A stretch of 7,958 nucleotides of DNA from Bacillota bacterium (lineage in GTDB: Bacteria; Bacillota; Clostridia; Lachnospirales; Lachnospiraceae): NCBI GenBank assembly GCA_023420935.1, contig JAEZUR010000174.1, positions 1 to 7,958 of the forward strand, written 5' to 3'. A program made the position numbers and the translations under genes. A model generated the notes under the pieces. It was not told where the DNA came from and made no database searches. It saw only the letters and a list, made by a program, of their open reading frames with translations. Positions 1 through 6,376 of the stretch are shown piece by piece. The stretch's first letter is position 1. The number at the start of each line of letters is the position of its first letter.

Positions 1-572
1 ACGAAGGCATATCCCGTTTTACCAATGCCTAATTCATCTGTAATATCATTTAATGCTGTCCCATTTCTCATCCCTATAAGAACACCAGCAACGCTTCCGT
101 CTTTAATAATAGGAACCGCATAAACGATTGTTACAGCATTCGTTACTTTATTAATAAATATGTCAGAAACATTTGCTTCTCCCTTTAATGCCTTTTGAAA
201 ATATTCCCGTTCTGACATATTAAATGTTTCTCCACCCAATACAGTATTAGCTGTCCCATCCGGTGCAACTACTGCTATATCTTCATATTTCAGTCTTTCT
301 ACATCTTTATTTAATGATAACTTTTGCTCCTCCCAATTCATAGAGGTTATTACATCCCTGTTTGAAACTTCTGCTAAAACCTGCAATCTCATATTCAAGA
401 TTGTCTCCAAACGTTTAGCGGATTCCTCCGCAATAAATGCGATGTTGTGTTCCTGTGTTTTTAATACGGTGTTAGAGCTGTAAAGCACGCCAAATAAACC
501 AACTAGTAATGATACAATTAGTACTAGTATCCCTACTATAACACCTATACTTTGAGATAAACTCTTTTTCAT
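1..572 (-). CDS. dCache-domain membrane sensor, probably methyl-accepting chemotaxis protein (5' part only)
   Basis: Only the first 190 codons lie in the window; the gene runs off the left edge. The protein starts MKKSLSQSIG, has one membrane helix at about residues 10-31, and then an extracellular region that looks like a dCache ligand-binding domain: KYEDIAVVAPDGT (95-107), SEREYFQKALKG (120-131) with VSDIF after it, then AVPIIKDGSVAGVLIG (152-167) and GIGKTGYAF (182-190). Such domains bind small ligands such as amino acids outside the cell. The output domain is not visible, so a histidine kinase or diguanylate cyclase is possible; a chemotaxis receptor is the commonest architecture. Two further in-frame ATGs lie upstream, at 593 and 608. 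I chose 572 because GGGTGG precedes it at a good distance; 593 has AAAGGG upstream and is nearly as good. It is transcribed away from the ABC-F gene. Confidence 0.8.
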   Translation of the reverse strand, partial: MKKSLSQSIGVIVGILVLIVSLLVGLFGVLYSSNTVLKTQEHNIAFIAEESAKRLETILNMRLQVLAEVSNRDVITSMNWEEQKLSLNKDVERLKYEDIAVVAPDGTANTVLGGETFNMSEREYFQKALKGEANVSDIFINKVTNAVTIVYAVPIIKDGSVAGVLIGMRNGTALNDITDELGIGKTGYAF

Positions 573-637
573 TTTTCCACCCTGTCCTTTCATTCCATAC
601 CCTTTCATTAGTAAATACTCTTATTTTTAGCGTTCCT

Positions 638-666
638 ATGATACCACAGTATTTTTTAAATGTCTA
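638..666 (-). promoter_or_regulatory. sigma-A promoter of the sensor gene
   Basis: On the minus strand, TAGACA (666-661) is followed after exactly 17 bases by TATCAT (643-638). Each box matches the consensus at 5 of 6 positions, and TGG directly before the -10 gives an extended -10. Transcription would start near 630. That leaves only about 22 bases before the ATG at 608, which argues against that most upstream start. Confidence 0.7.
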
Positions 667-685
667 TCAGAATAATTGAATCCGG

Positions 686-714
686 TTGACAGCAACTTAT
701 TTACCAATTATAAT
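686..714 (+). promoter_or_regulatory. consensus sigma-A promoter of the ABC-F gene
   Basis: TTGACA (686-691), a 17-base spacer, and TATAAT (709-714): a perfect match to the housekeeping consensus in both boxes and spacing. Transcription should start near 721, giving a leader of about 78 bases before the ATG at 799. A promoter this strong suggests either high basal transcription or control after initiation, in the leader. Confidence 0.85.
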
Positions 715-765
715 CGATTTGACTGATGAATCCATTATGTAACGAAATGGACTTAGGCATATATA

Positions 766-787
766 TGTTTGTGAAGAATCACAAACA
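766..787 (+). promoter_or_regulatory. leader hairpin abutting the ABC-F ribosome binding site
   Basis: TGTTTGTG (766-773) and CACAAACA (780-787) form a perfect 8-bp stem with a 6-base loop. The stem ends at the base before the SD sequence GGGAGG (788-793), which is 5 bases from the ATG. As RNA it could modulate ribosome access; as DNA it could be an operator. No U-tract follows, so it is not an intrinsic terminator. Confidence 0.5.
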
Positions 788-798
788 GGGAGGTAAAC

Positions 799-2721
799 AT
801 GATCTTAGCATGTAAAAGTATATCAAAATCTTTTGGCACCAATCAGATTCTGTCTGATGTGTCATTCCATATAAATGAACGTGAAAAAGCAGCAATCTTA
901 GGTATTAACGGAGCTGGTAAATCCACGCTTCTAAAAATTATCATGAATGAAATGAAGCCAGATGACGGGGAAGTCATACTTGCCAAAAATGCAACCATAG
1001 GCTATCTGGCACAGCATCAGGAATTGTCTTCTGATCACACCATATATGATGAGATGTTAGAGGTGAAAAAGGATATCATTCAGCTAGATGAGCAAATTCG
1101 TTCACTAGAAGAAAATATGAAGGCAGTAACTGGTAGTGAATTAGAATCAATGTTAAATACCTATACAAGACTAACCCATGAATTTGAATTGAAGAATGGT
1201 TATGCTTATAAAAGTGAAATCATTGGTGTATTAAAAGGGCTTGGTTTTACAGAAGATGACTTTACCAAAAAAACCAGCACTCTATCTGGAGGCCAGAAAA
1301 CCAGAGTTTCTCTTGGTAAACTTCTACTGGCCACTCCCGATGTTATTCTTCTGGATGAGCCGACCAACCATTTAGATCTAGAATCCATTGCTTGGTTAGA
1401 AACTTACCTTTTAAATTACAACGGAGCGGTCGTTATCGTAGCCCATGACCGTTATTTTCTTGATAAAATAGTTACAAAAGTAGTGGAATTAGATAATAGT
1501 AAAGCCCAGACTTTTCTTGGTAATTATAGCGCTTATGCTGACAAAAAAGCCATGCTACGAGATGCTATGTTAAAACATTATCTGAATCAACAGAAAGAAA
1601 TCAAACATCAAGAAGAAGTAATCGCAAAGCTACGTTCCTTTAACCGTGAAAAATCTATTAAACGAGCGGAAAGCCGTGAAAAGATGTTAGACAAAATAGA
1701 ACGTGTGGATAAACCAGTAACCAGTGAAGCTCATATGTCCATTCACCTGGAACCACATGTAATCAGTGGTAATGATGTGCTAAGCGTTACTGACCTAAAT
1801 AAATCCTTTGGTCAAAACAAACTATTCGATGATATTTCTTTTGATATCAAGCGCGAAGAAAAAGTAGCAATCATCGGTAACAACGGAACGGGAAAAACAA
1901 CGATCTTAAAGATTATTAACCAAATGTTAGACGCAGACTCTGGAGAGATAAAGCTTGGCTCCAAAGTAAAAATAGGCTACTTCGATCAGGAACATCAGGT
2001 TTTAAATATGGATAAAACATTATTCGATGAGCTGCAGGATACTTATCCAAACATGGATAACACTTCTATTAGAAACATACTTGCAGCCTTTTTATTTACC
2101 AATGATGACGTATTTAAACGGATTAAGGACTTAAGTGGTGGAGAACGAAGTCGCGTATCCTTAGCCAAATTAATGCTGTCAGAAGCCAATCTTTTAATCC
2201 TGGATGAGCCGACCAACCATTTAGATATTACATCAAAAGAGATTCTTGAAAATGCAATCAATCATTATTCCGGAACCGTTTTATATATCTCCCATGACCG
2301 TTATTTCATCAATAAGACTGCTACAAGAATTCTTGACTTAACACATCAGACATTACTGAACTACATCGGTAATTACGATTACTACCTTGAGAAAAAACCA
2401 GAGATGGAAAAATTATATTTCTCCAATATTCCATCAAACTCATCCCAGTCCTCTTCTTCTGAACCTGTAGAAGATAATAAAACAGACTGGAAACAACAAA
2501 AAGAAGAACAAGCACGACAGCGTAAACGTCAAAATGACCTAAAGAAAATAGAAGAAGAAATCCAGCAACTAGAACAACGAAACGAAGAGATCGATGGGTT
2601 ACTCACCCAAGAAGAAATCTTCACTAACGTGCCAAAGCTTATGGAGTTAAATAAAGAGAAAGCTACGATTGAAGGGCGTTTAGAGGAATTATTAGTGCAA
2701 TGGGAAGATCTTGCAGAATAA
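799..2721 (+). CDS. ABC-F family ATPase, YdiF-like ribosome-associated translation factor
   Basis: A soluble twin-ATPase protein with no membrane segments. ABC-F proteins bind the ribosomal E site and act on the tRNA or peptidyl-transferase centre; some relieve stalling and some protect against antibiotics. ATPase 1 has Walker A GINGAGKST (35-43), signature LSGGQ (162-166), DEPTNHLD (186-193) with catalytic E187, and switch H216. A charged helical linker (about 245-325, rich in K, R and E) is the P-site tRNA interaction region. ATPase 2 has GNNGTGKTT (360-368), LSGGE (445-449), DEPTNHLD (469-476) and H499. A serine-rich stretch (546-555) leads to a C-terminal coiled coil (about 563-637). At 640 residues with this tail it matches the YdiF type rather than the shorter EttA type. 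Start: GGGAGG lies 5 bases upstream of the ATG. It has its own strong promoter and stands alone. Antibiotic resistance cannot be claimed from the sequence. Confidence 0.93.
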   Translation: MILACKSISKSFGTNQILSDVSFHINEREKAAILGINGAGKSTLLKIIMNEMKPDDGEVILAKNATIGYLAQHQELSSDHTIYDEMLEVKKDIIQLDEQIRSLEENMKAVTGSELESMLNTYTRLTHEFELKNGYAYKSEIIGVLKGLGFTEDDFTKKTSTLSGGQKTRVSLGKLLLATPDVILLDEPTNHLDLESIAWLETYLLNYNGAVVIVAHDRYFLDKIVTKVVELDNSKAQTFLGNYSAYADKKAMLRDAMLKHYLNQQKEIKHQEEVIAKLRSFNREKSIKRAESREKMLDKIERVDKPVTSEAHMSIHLEPHVISGNDVLSVTDLNKSFGQNKLFDDISFDIKREEKVAIIGNNGTGKTTILKIINQMLDADSGEIKLGSKVKIGYFDQEHQVLNMDKTLFDELQDTYPNMDNTSIRNILAAFLFTNDDVFKRIKDLSGGERSRVSLAKLMLSEANLLILDEPTNHLDITSKEILENAINHYSGTVLYISHDRYFINKTATRILDLTHQTLLNYIGNYDYYLEKKPEMEKLYFSNIPSNSSQSSSSEPVEDNKTDWKQQKEEQARQRKRQNDLKKIEEEIQQLEQRNEEIDGLLTQEEIFTNVPKLMELNKEKATIEGRLEELLVQWEDLAE

Positions 2722-2749
2722 TTGTGAAAACATGTGATGTGTTGGCGAG

Positions 2750-2993
2750 GGTACTGAAAAAGTCTCCATTTTATATATGAAAAGAATAACGGTGTATCTA
2801 TATTCATTTGGCTGCCTTACCTTCCTGCGGCATGTCCTTATATAGCCTCAAAGATGCAAAAAACATCGCAGCTGCTCTGTTTTTAGCTGAGTCTATAGTC
2901 GGACATAAGAAGCCTTGTCAGCCGGTCAACGCCAAGCTGAATATAGATACACCGTTATTCTTATGTAATGTGTTGAGAGACTTTTCCAGTACC
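2750..2993. repeat. structured palindromic repeat, element A (same family as element B)
   Basis: This fills most of the first half of the 538-base gene-free gap after the ABC-F gene. An outer pair of arms (2750-2766 with 2977-2993, 16 of 17 paired) encloses a non-pairing 14-15 base internal loop, then a perfect 25-bp stem (2782-2806 with 2938-2962). Inside are TTTGGC/GCCAAG, further partial stems (ATGTCC 2832-2837 with GGACAT 2901-2906), and a small hairpin GATG/CATC near the tip. The blocks 2794-2833 and 2917-2950 are about 87-90% identical to blocks of element B on the opposite strand. The plus-strand copy ends GAGACTTTT, which could give weak termination for the ABC-F gene. I see no transposase or convincing target duplication. 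An open frame of 75 codons inside it is judged not a gene. Confidence 0.8.
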
Positions 2994-3206
2994 ATTTACA
3001 TTACGACAATTTTTTACGTAAAAAACGCGCTATAAAAATATAATTTGCATAATAGCTATTCACATTGCAATGTAGCTTTATTACTTAATGAATCTTTTGA
3101 ATTAGTATGGTTTTATTATGACCTTTCGTGTATTATTTACATTGTATAGTAATTTCCAATTGCTAGCGAAGAAAAAGTATGCTAACTCTTAAATGTACCT
3201 TGTTAA

Positions 3207-3212
3207 TATAAT
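3207..3212 (+). promoter_or_regulatory. possible -10 box for the small membrane protein gene
   Basis: TATAAT matches the consensus exactly, but no good -35 box is found 16-18 bases upstream (AACTCT at 17). If used, transcription would begin near 3219 and the leader would be about 40 bases. Such a match is not rare in DNA this AT-rich. Confidence 0.3.
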
Positions 3213-3226
3213 TAAAAACAATAAAC

Positions 3227-3242
3227 CATAAATACATTTATG
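3227..3242 (+). promoter_or_regulatory. short inverted repeat just upstream of the SD
   Basis: CATAAAT and ATTTATG, two bases apart, form a 16-base inverted repeat ending 3 bases before AGGGGG (3246-3251). It could be a weak leader hairpin or an operator. The placement resembles the hairpin before the ABC-F ribosome binding site, but this stem is AT-rich and weak. Confidence 0.3.
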
Positions 3243-3259
3243 ATTAGGGGGATTAGGGA

Positions 3260-3544
3260 ATGACAATTTTATTATTTATTTTAGGATTATTTTTTATTGC
3301 ATGTGGTATTACAATCAAATATAAAAGATGGTTATGGATTCACCAAGGATTAATTAAACGTCCAGTAGATATTATTAAGTATACCAATTATATGGGTATC
3401 ATTGATGTTATAGCTGGTACTATTTATATCATTGTCGGAATAATGTTTTATTATTTCGAAATGCCCACAATTTTAGTATTTATCATCTTAATTATTTATT
3501 GTATTTCTACAATATACGGAGAAGTCAAATATAGAACAAAATAA
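3260..3544 (+). CDS. small three-helix membrane protein, DUF3784-like
   Basis: A 94-residue, very hydrophobic protein. Predicted membrane helices lie at about 2-19, 44-64 and 70-86, with a basic segment between helices 1 and 2 (KYKRW 20-24, LIKRP 31-35) and a charged tail ending GEVKYRTK. The layout (N-terminal helix, IKYK, basic loop with a tyrosine, then MGxxxxxxG into helix 2) resembles the DUF3784 family of small Firmicute membrane proteins, whose function is unknown; this is pattern recognition, not a search. The start is well supported by AGGGGG 8 bases upstream. It stands alone, between elements A and C, and the terminator in element C ends it. Confidence 0.75.
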   Translation: MTILLFILGLFFIACGITIKYKRWLWIHQGLIKRPVDIIKYTNYMGIIDVIAGTIYIIVGIMFYYFEMPTILVFIILIIYCISTIYGEVKYRTK

Positions 3545-3634
3545 ATATAATCAAACGTTACTTCCAAGATAGCTCTCAAATTATTCATTATTATATTCTA
3601 AAAATGTTATAAAAATAATCAAAAACGTAAATGA

Positions 3635-3800
3635 GGAACGCAATTCGGCATGGTTGTTTCCGTAATGCACTGTATAAAAAACTCGCCCTGGAATTCGTGT
3701 GATCAAAGGCGGACGTTTTCTTGTCCGACTATGACATACTAATTCCAGGGCGAGTTTTTTATCCTGTGTGTGAGGAAACAACCAAGTCGAATTGCGTCCC
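3635..3800. repeat. long nested palindrome, element C
   Basis: The outer arms (3635-3661 with 3774-3800) pair at 24 of 27 positions. After a short loop comes a perfect 22-bp stem (3674-3695 with 3741-3762), and near the tip CGGAC/GTCCG (3710-3714 with 3723-3727) with an 8-base loop. It lies in the 282-base gap between two convergent transcripts. Its arms do not match elements A or B, though its tip shares an 11-mer with A and its right border a 12-mer with B. It is much longer than a usual terminator, so it may be another intergenic repeat type that doubles as one. Confidence 0.75.
3674..3762. terminator. bidirectional rho-independent terminator within element C
   Basis: The inner stem has a GC-rich part CTCGCCCTGG and is flanked by A6 on the left and T6 on the right, so each strand reads as stem followed by a U-tract. 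It would end both the rightward small membrane protein transcript and the leftward amino acid importer operon. The loop region is unusually long, about 45 bases, with its own small stem. Confidence 0.75.
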
Positions 3801-3826
3801 GCTCCACAACCTAAATTATATCCACT

Positions 3827-4570
3827 CTACAATACTTTCTCTAAGAACTGCTTCGCTCTCTCCGAAGATGGATTACGAAAGAATGTCTCTGGTTCACTTT
3901 CCTCAATCACTTCCCCTTCATCCATAAACAGAATGCGACTTCCAACTTCCTTGGCAAAGTTCATTTCATGAGTAACAACAACCATTGTCATACCATCTTT
4001 CGCAAGATCACGCATAACCTCTAATACTTCCCCAACCATTTCTGGATCCAATGCGGATGTTGGTTCATCAAACAGCATTACTTCTGGTTCCATGCATAAT
4101 GCACGAACAATGGCAATACGCTGTTTCTGACCACCAGATAACTGAGATGGATAAGAATTAGCACGGTCTGCTAATCCAACTCTTTCTAAAAGTTTCATCG
4201 CTCTTTCTTCTGCTTGCTCTTTTGTTAATTTGAGCAATTTCATTGGAGCTATGGTCATATTTTTAAGTATTGTCATATGTGGGAAGAGATTAAAATGCTG
4301 AAATACCATTCCCATTTTTTGACGATATTCATTGATATTTATCTTTGGATCATTAATGGCAACTCCGTCTAGATATATTTTTCCGCTTGTAATAGGCTCC
4401 AATTGATTCAGTGTTCTAAGAAAAGTTGACTTTCCAGAACCAGAAGGCCCAATCACGACTACAACGTCACCTTTACTGATTGAGGTATTAATACCTTTCA
4501 ATGCATAGAAATTACCGAATTTCTTCTGCAGATCTTCTACCTGAATTAAAACTCCTTCATTAGTGGTCAC
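3827..4570 (-). CDS. polar amino acid ABC importer, ATP-binding protein (GlnQ/HisP type)
   Basis: Cytoplasmic ATPase that powers amino acid uptake with the permease just upstream. Numbering from the GTG at 4570 (247 residues): Walker A GPSGSGKST (41-49), Q-loop VFQHFNLFPHMT with Q91, signature LSGGQ (144-148), Walker B VMLFDEP (164-170) with catalytic E169, D-loop SALD (172-175) and switch H201. The FQHFNLFPHMT and ALDPEMVGEVL segments are typical of the polar amino acid (PAAT) group. Start choice: a strong SD, AAAGGAGG, lies inside the permease gene. GTG codons sit 4 bases (4576) and 10 bases (4570) after it. An in-frame ATG at 4597 lies upstream of this SD and is less likely, though it would give 256 residues. 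The gene overlaps the permease end, so translation is probably coupled. Substrate cannot be read from the ATPase. Confidence 0.92.
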   Translation of the reverse strand: MTTNEGVLIQVEDLQKKFGNFYALKGINTSISKGDVVVVIGPSGSGKSTFLRTLNQLEPITSGKIYLDGVAINDPKININEYRQKMGMVFQHFNLFPHMTILKNMTIAPMKLLKLTKEQAEERAMKLLERVGLADRANSYPSQLSGGQKQRIAIVRALCMEPEVMLFDEPTSALDPEMVGEVLEVMRDLAKDGMTMVVVTHEMNFAKEVGSRILFMDEGEVIEESEPETFFRNPSSERAKQFLEKVL

Positions 4571-5252
4571 TTGCACGCAACCTCCTTTCCAAAGCATTTA
4601 CTCCAGCTGTCAATATCATAACCAAGGTAAGATAAATTAAGGCAACCGCAACTAAAGGAAACAACGCCTCATACGTATTACTTCGTATGATATCTCCACC
4701 CTTGGTAAGATCAGCAATTGCAATATATCCGGAAACAGATGTTTCTTTTAATAATACAATAAATTCATTTCCAAGAGCAGGTAATACATTTTTAAAAGCT
4801 TGTGGTATTATTATAAACAACATAGTTTGCGTATAATTAAATCCAAGGCTACGACCAGCCTCCATCTGTCCGCTATCTATGGACATAATACCTGAACGGA
4901 AAATCTCAGTTACATAAGCTGCAGAGTTTAATCCAAATGCAATAATTGCAACAAATATTTTGTCGATAGAAACAGACCCAAATATAACAAAATATATAAT
5001 TAAAAGCTGTACTACAACCGGTGTTCCTCTGAAAATAGTAAGATAGAGCTTACAAATAAAATTAAGTATTTTAAGCTTACCTGTCTTATCATAAGTTGAC
5101 CGGATTACTGCCATGGTGAATCCCAATAACATACCAATAATAACAGCAAAAATTGTTATCTCTAACGTTACTCCAAGGCCTTGTAATAAATACTTCCATC
5201 GGTTGTCGGTTAAGAAATTCTCCGCAAATTTATCCAAGAAGTTTTGTAACAT
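4560..5252 (-). CDS. polar amino acid ABC importer, permease (HisM/GlnP type)
   Basis: Inner-membrane subunit forming the translocation path, 230 residues, normal for the family. After an amphipathic start (LLQGLGVTLEITI, 22-34) membrane helices fall at about 28-50, 78-94, 98-116, 145-160 and 195-218. The FRGTP motif (74-78) followed by VVVQLL is a hallmark of this family. The coupling (EAA) loop EAGRSLGFNYTQTMLFIIIP (131-150) docks on the ATPase. NEFIVLLKETSV (162-173) is also typical. The start ATG has GGTGAT just upstream, with 23 bases after the binding protein stop codon, so the two are co-transcribed. The last codons hold the ribosome binding site of the ATPase gene. Confidence 0.93.
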   Translation of the reverse strand: MLQNFLDKFAENFLTDNRWKYLLQGLGVTLEITIFAVIIGMLLGFTMAVIRSTYDKTGKLKILNFICKLYLTIFRGTPVVVQLLIIYFVIFGSVSIDKIFVAIIAFGLNSAAYVTEIFRSGIMSIDSGQMEAGRSLGFNYTQTMLFIIIPQAFKNVLPALGNEFIVLLKETSVSGYIAIADLTKGGDIIRSNTYEALFPLVAVALIYLTLVMILTAGVNALERRLRASDH

Positions 5253-5275
5253 CTTATCACCAATTTACCCTTCTA

Positions 5276-6079
5276 TTATTTCTTTCTTACAACAATAACT
5301 TGTGTCGCAGTGGTGTAAGAATCTGTAAAGTCAATATTTTTTAGTCTATCTTCTGTCACGGTCATACCCGCAACTCCAACATCTGCTTTTCCATTTTGTA
5401 CTGCAAGAATAATGGAATCAAATGCCATATCTTCAATCTTTAATTCCATTCCTAATTTATCAGCAATTGCTTGTGCAACTTCAGCATCGATACCAACGAT
5501 TTTATCTGATTCTTTGTATTCATAAGGAGGGAACTCTGCATTGGTTGCCATTGTAAGGGTACCATTAGAACGATCTACATCTTCTGGGGATACATATGGT
5601 GATTTTCCTGTATTTTCACCAATATAATTGTCTATGATACTTTGTAATGTTCCATCAGCTTTTAATTCTCCTAAAGCAACATTGATTTTATCTTTTAATT
5701 CTGTATTCTCTTTACTAATTGAAATTGCATAATCTTCCACTGCAAATGGATCGTCTAAAATCTTTAAGTCATCATTCTTAGATACAAAAACTTTAGCTGG
5801 TTCATTATCAATAATAACACAATCAACTTTTCCCTGTTTTAAAGCTTGAATCGCATCTGCACCCTTATTAAACTTTTCAATCTTAGATCCCTGCTCTTCA
5901 TAATCACTCGCATAAATATCTCCAGTTGTTCCCAACTGTACACCAATTGTTTTCTTTGGTAGATCATCGATGCTATTTACTGTATTAGCAGGAACCCCGC
6001 TACCACATGCTGTAAGTCCTAACATAGCTGTTAACGTTGCAACAGCAGTAATTCTTTTAAATAAATTTGATTTTTTCAT
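5276..6079 (-). CDS. circularly permuted amino acid-binding lipoprotein (SBP_bac_3 family)
   Basis: Substrate-binding subunit that captures an amino acid outside the cell and hands it to the permease. Residues 1-24 are a lipoprotein signal (KKSNLFKR, hydrophobic core, LTAC with lipidated C25). The halves are then in the wrong order. Residues 36-154 match the usual C-terminal half: SIDDLPKKTIGVQLGTTGD, then VIIDNEPA with D91, and ELKADGT..IIDNYIG at the usual family end. A linker (155-173) follows. Residues 174-267 match the usual N-terminal half: LTMATNAEFPPYEY, the family signature region at GIDAEVAQAIADKLG (196-210), GMTVTEDR (238-245) with the carboxylate-binding R245, and IDFTDSYTTATQVIVVRKK at the very end. 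Both halves are complete, so this is a circular permutation and not a truncation; length is normal. SD AAAGGATGG precedes the ATG. First gene of the importer operon. Exact substrate unknown; D91 and R245 fit an alpha-amino acid. Confidence 0.93.
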   Translation of the reverse strand: MKKSNLFKRITAVATLTAMLGLTACGSGVPANTVNSIDDLPKKTIGVQLGTTGDIYASDYEEQGSKIEKFNKGADAIQALKQGKVDCVIIDNEPAKVFVSKNDDLKILDDPFAVEDYAISISKENTELKDKINVALGELKADGTLQSIIDNYIGENTGKSPYVSPEDVDRSNGTLTMATNAEFPPYEYKESDKIVGIDAEVAQAIADKLGMELKIEDMAFDSIILAVQNGKADVGVAGMTVTEDRLKNIDFTDSYTTATQVIVVRKK

Positions 6080-6190
6080 ATACTTCCATCCTTTCTATTT
6101 TACATACTTTTTTTCACTAAAATTTGTACACCTATCTATTTTAAAACTGTAACTTTTAACTGAATTCTACTATTATTCCATAGCGTACAG
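6080..6190 (-). promoter_or_regulatory. leader and promoter region of the importer operon
   Basis: Together with element B this makes up the 330-base gap before the importer operon. It is AT-rich and must hold the operon promoter unless this lies inside or beyond element B. I see TAAAAT-like boxes but none with a convincing -35 partner, and no riboswitch or T-box pattern. The ribosome binding site is GAAAGGATGG, ending 6 bases from the ATG. Confidence 0.35.
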
Positions 6191-6376
6191 CATGAATCAT
6201 GTGGTATCTAGATTCAGCTTGGTCAGACCGGCTGACGACGGCTGTTTATATTCTATTTGAGACTTAGGTAAAGACGCCGCTTACGATGCGGCGTCTTTAC
6301 CACGTTCTGAGGCTCATATAGAATATGCCTAGGAAGGTAAGGCGACCAAATGAATCTAGATACCACATGATTCATG
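6191..6376. repeat. structured palindromic repeat, element B (inverted copy type of element A)
   Basis: A perfect 26-bp outer stem (6191-6216 with 6351-6376) continues inward through TTGGTC/GACCAA, then TATTCTAT (6249-6256) with ATAGAATA (6317-6324). The tip is a very strong 14-bp hairpin, GGTAAAGACGCCGC (6267-6280) with 6288-6301 and a 7-base loop. Read on the minus strand, blocks 6363-6325 and 6236-6204 closely match element A blocks 2794-2833 and 2917-2950. No U-tract follows the tip hairpin on either strand, so it is not a standard terminator, though it is the only structure between the gntR-type gene and the importer operon. Confidence 0.8.

Larger units (their letters stand above)
2994..3259. 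other. AT-rich gene-free stretch upstream of the small membrane protein gene
   Basis: No credible coding frame is visible. It contains two short perfect palindromes, T6-ACGT-A6 (3010-3025) and ACATTGCAATGT (3062-3073), that could be protein-binding sites or chance in AT-rich DNA. Near its end are a TATAAT box and a hairpin, listed separately. Confidence 0.5.

Noticed and set aside
799..2721. ABC-F gene as an antibiotic resistance determinant
   Set aside because: It resembles the housekeeping YdiF type with C-terminal coiled coil; no feature in the sequence singles out a resistance subgroup.
2808..3035. 75-codon plus-strand frame after the ABC-F gene
   Set aside because: It lies mostly inside palindromic element A, has no SD, and its sequence is explained by the repeat; no recognisable protein features.
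3721..3927. 68-codon plus-strand frame
   Set aside because: It spans element C and the antisense of the ATPase 3' end; no SD and no protein-like features.
5276..6079. Binding protein as a truncated or frameshifted pseudogene
   Set aside because: Both halves are complete, the frame is open with normal length, signal peptide and SD; only the order differs.
6080..6190. T-box or amino acid riboswitch upstream of the importer operon
   Set aside because: No T-box consensus, terminator/antiterminator pair or known riboswitch core could be seen in this AT-rich leader.
6267..6301. Strong GC hairpin at the tip of element B as an intrinsic terminator
   Set aside because: Neither strand has a U-tract after the stem.
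6191..6376. Element B as an integron attC site or an insertion sequence
   Set aside because: No integrase or transposase is near, no attC core boxes are visible, and no clear target duplication flanks it.
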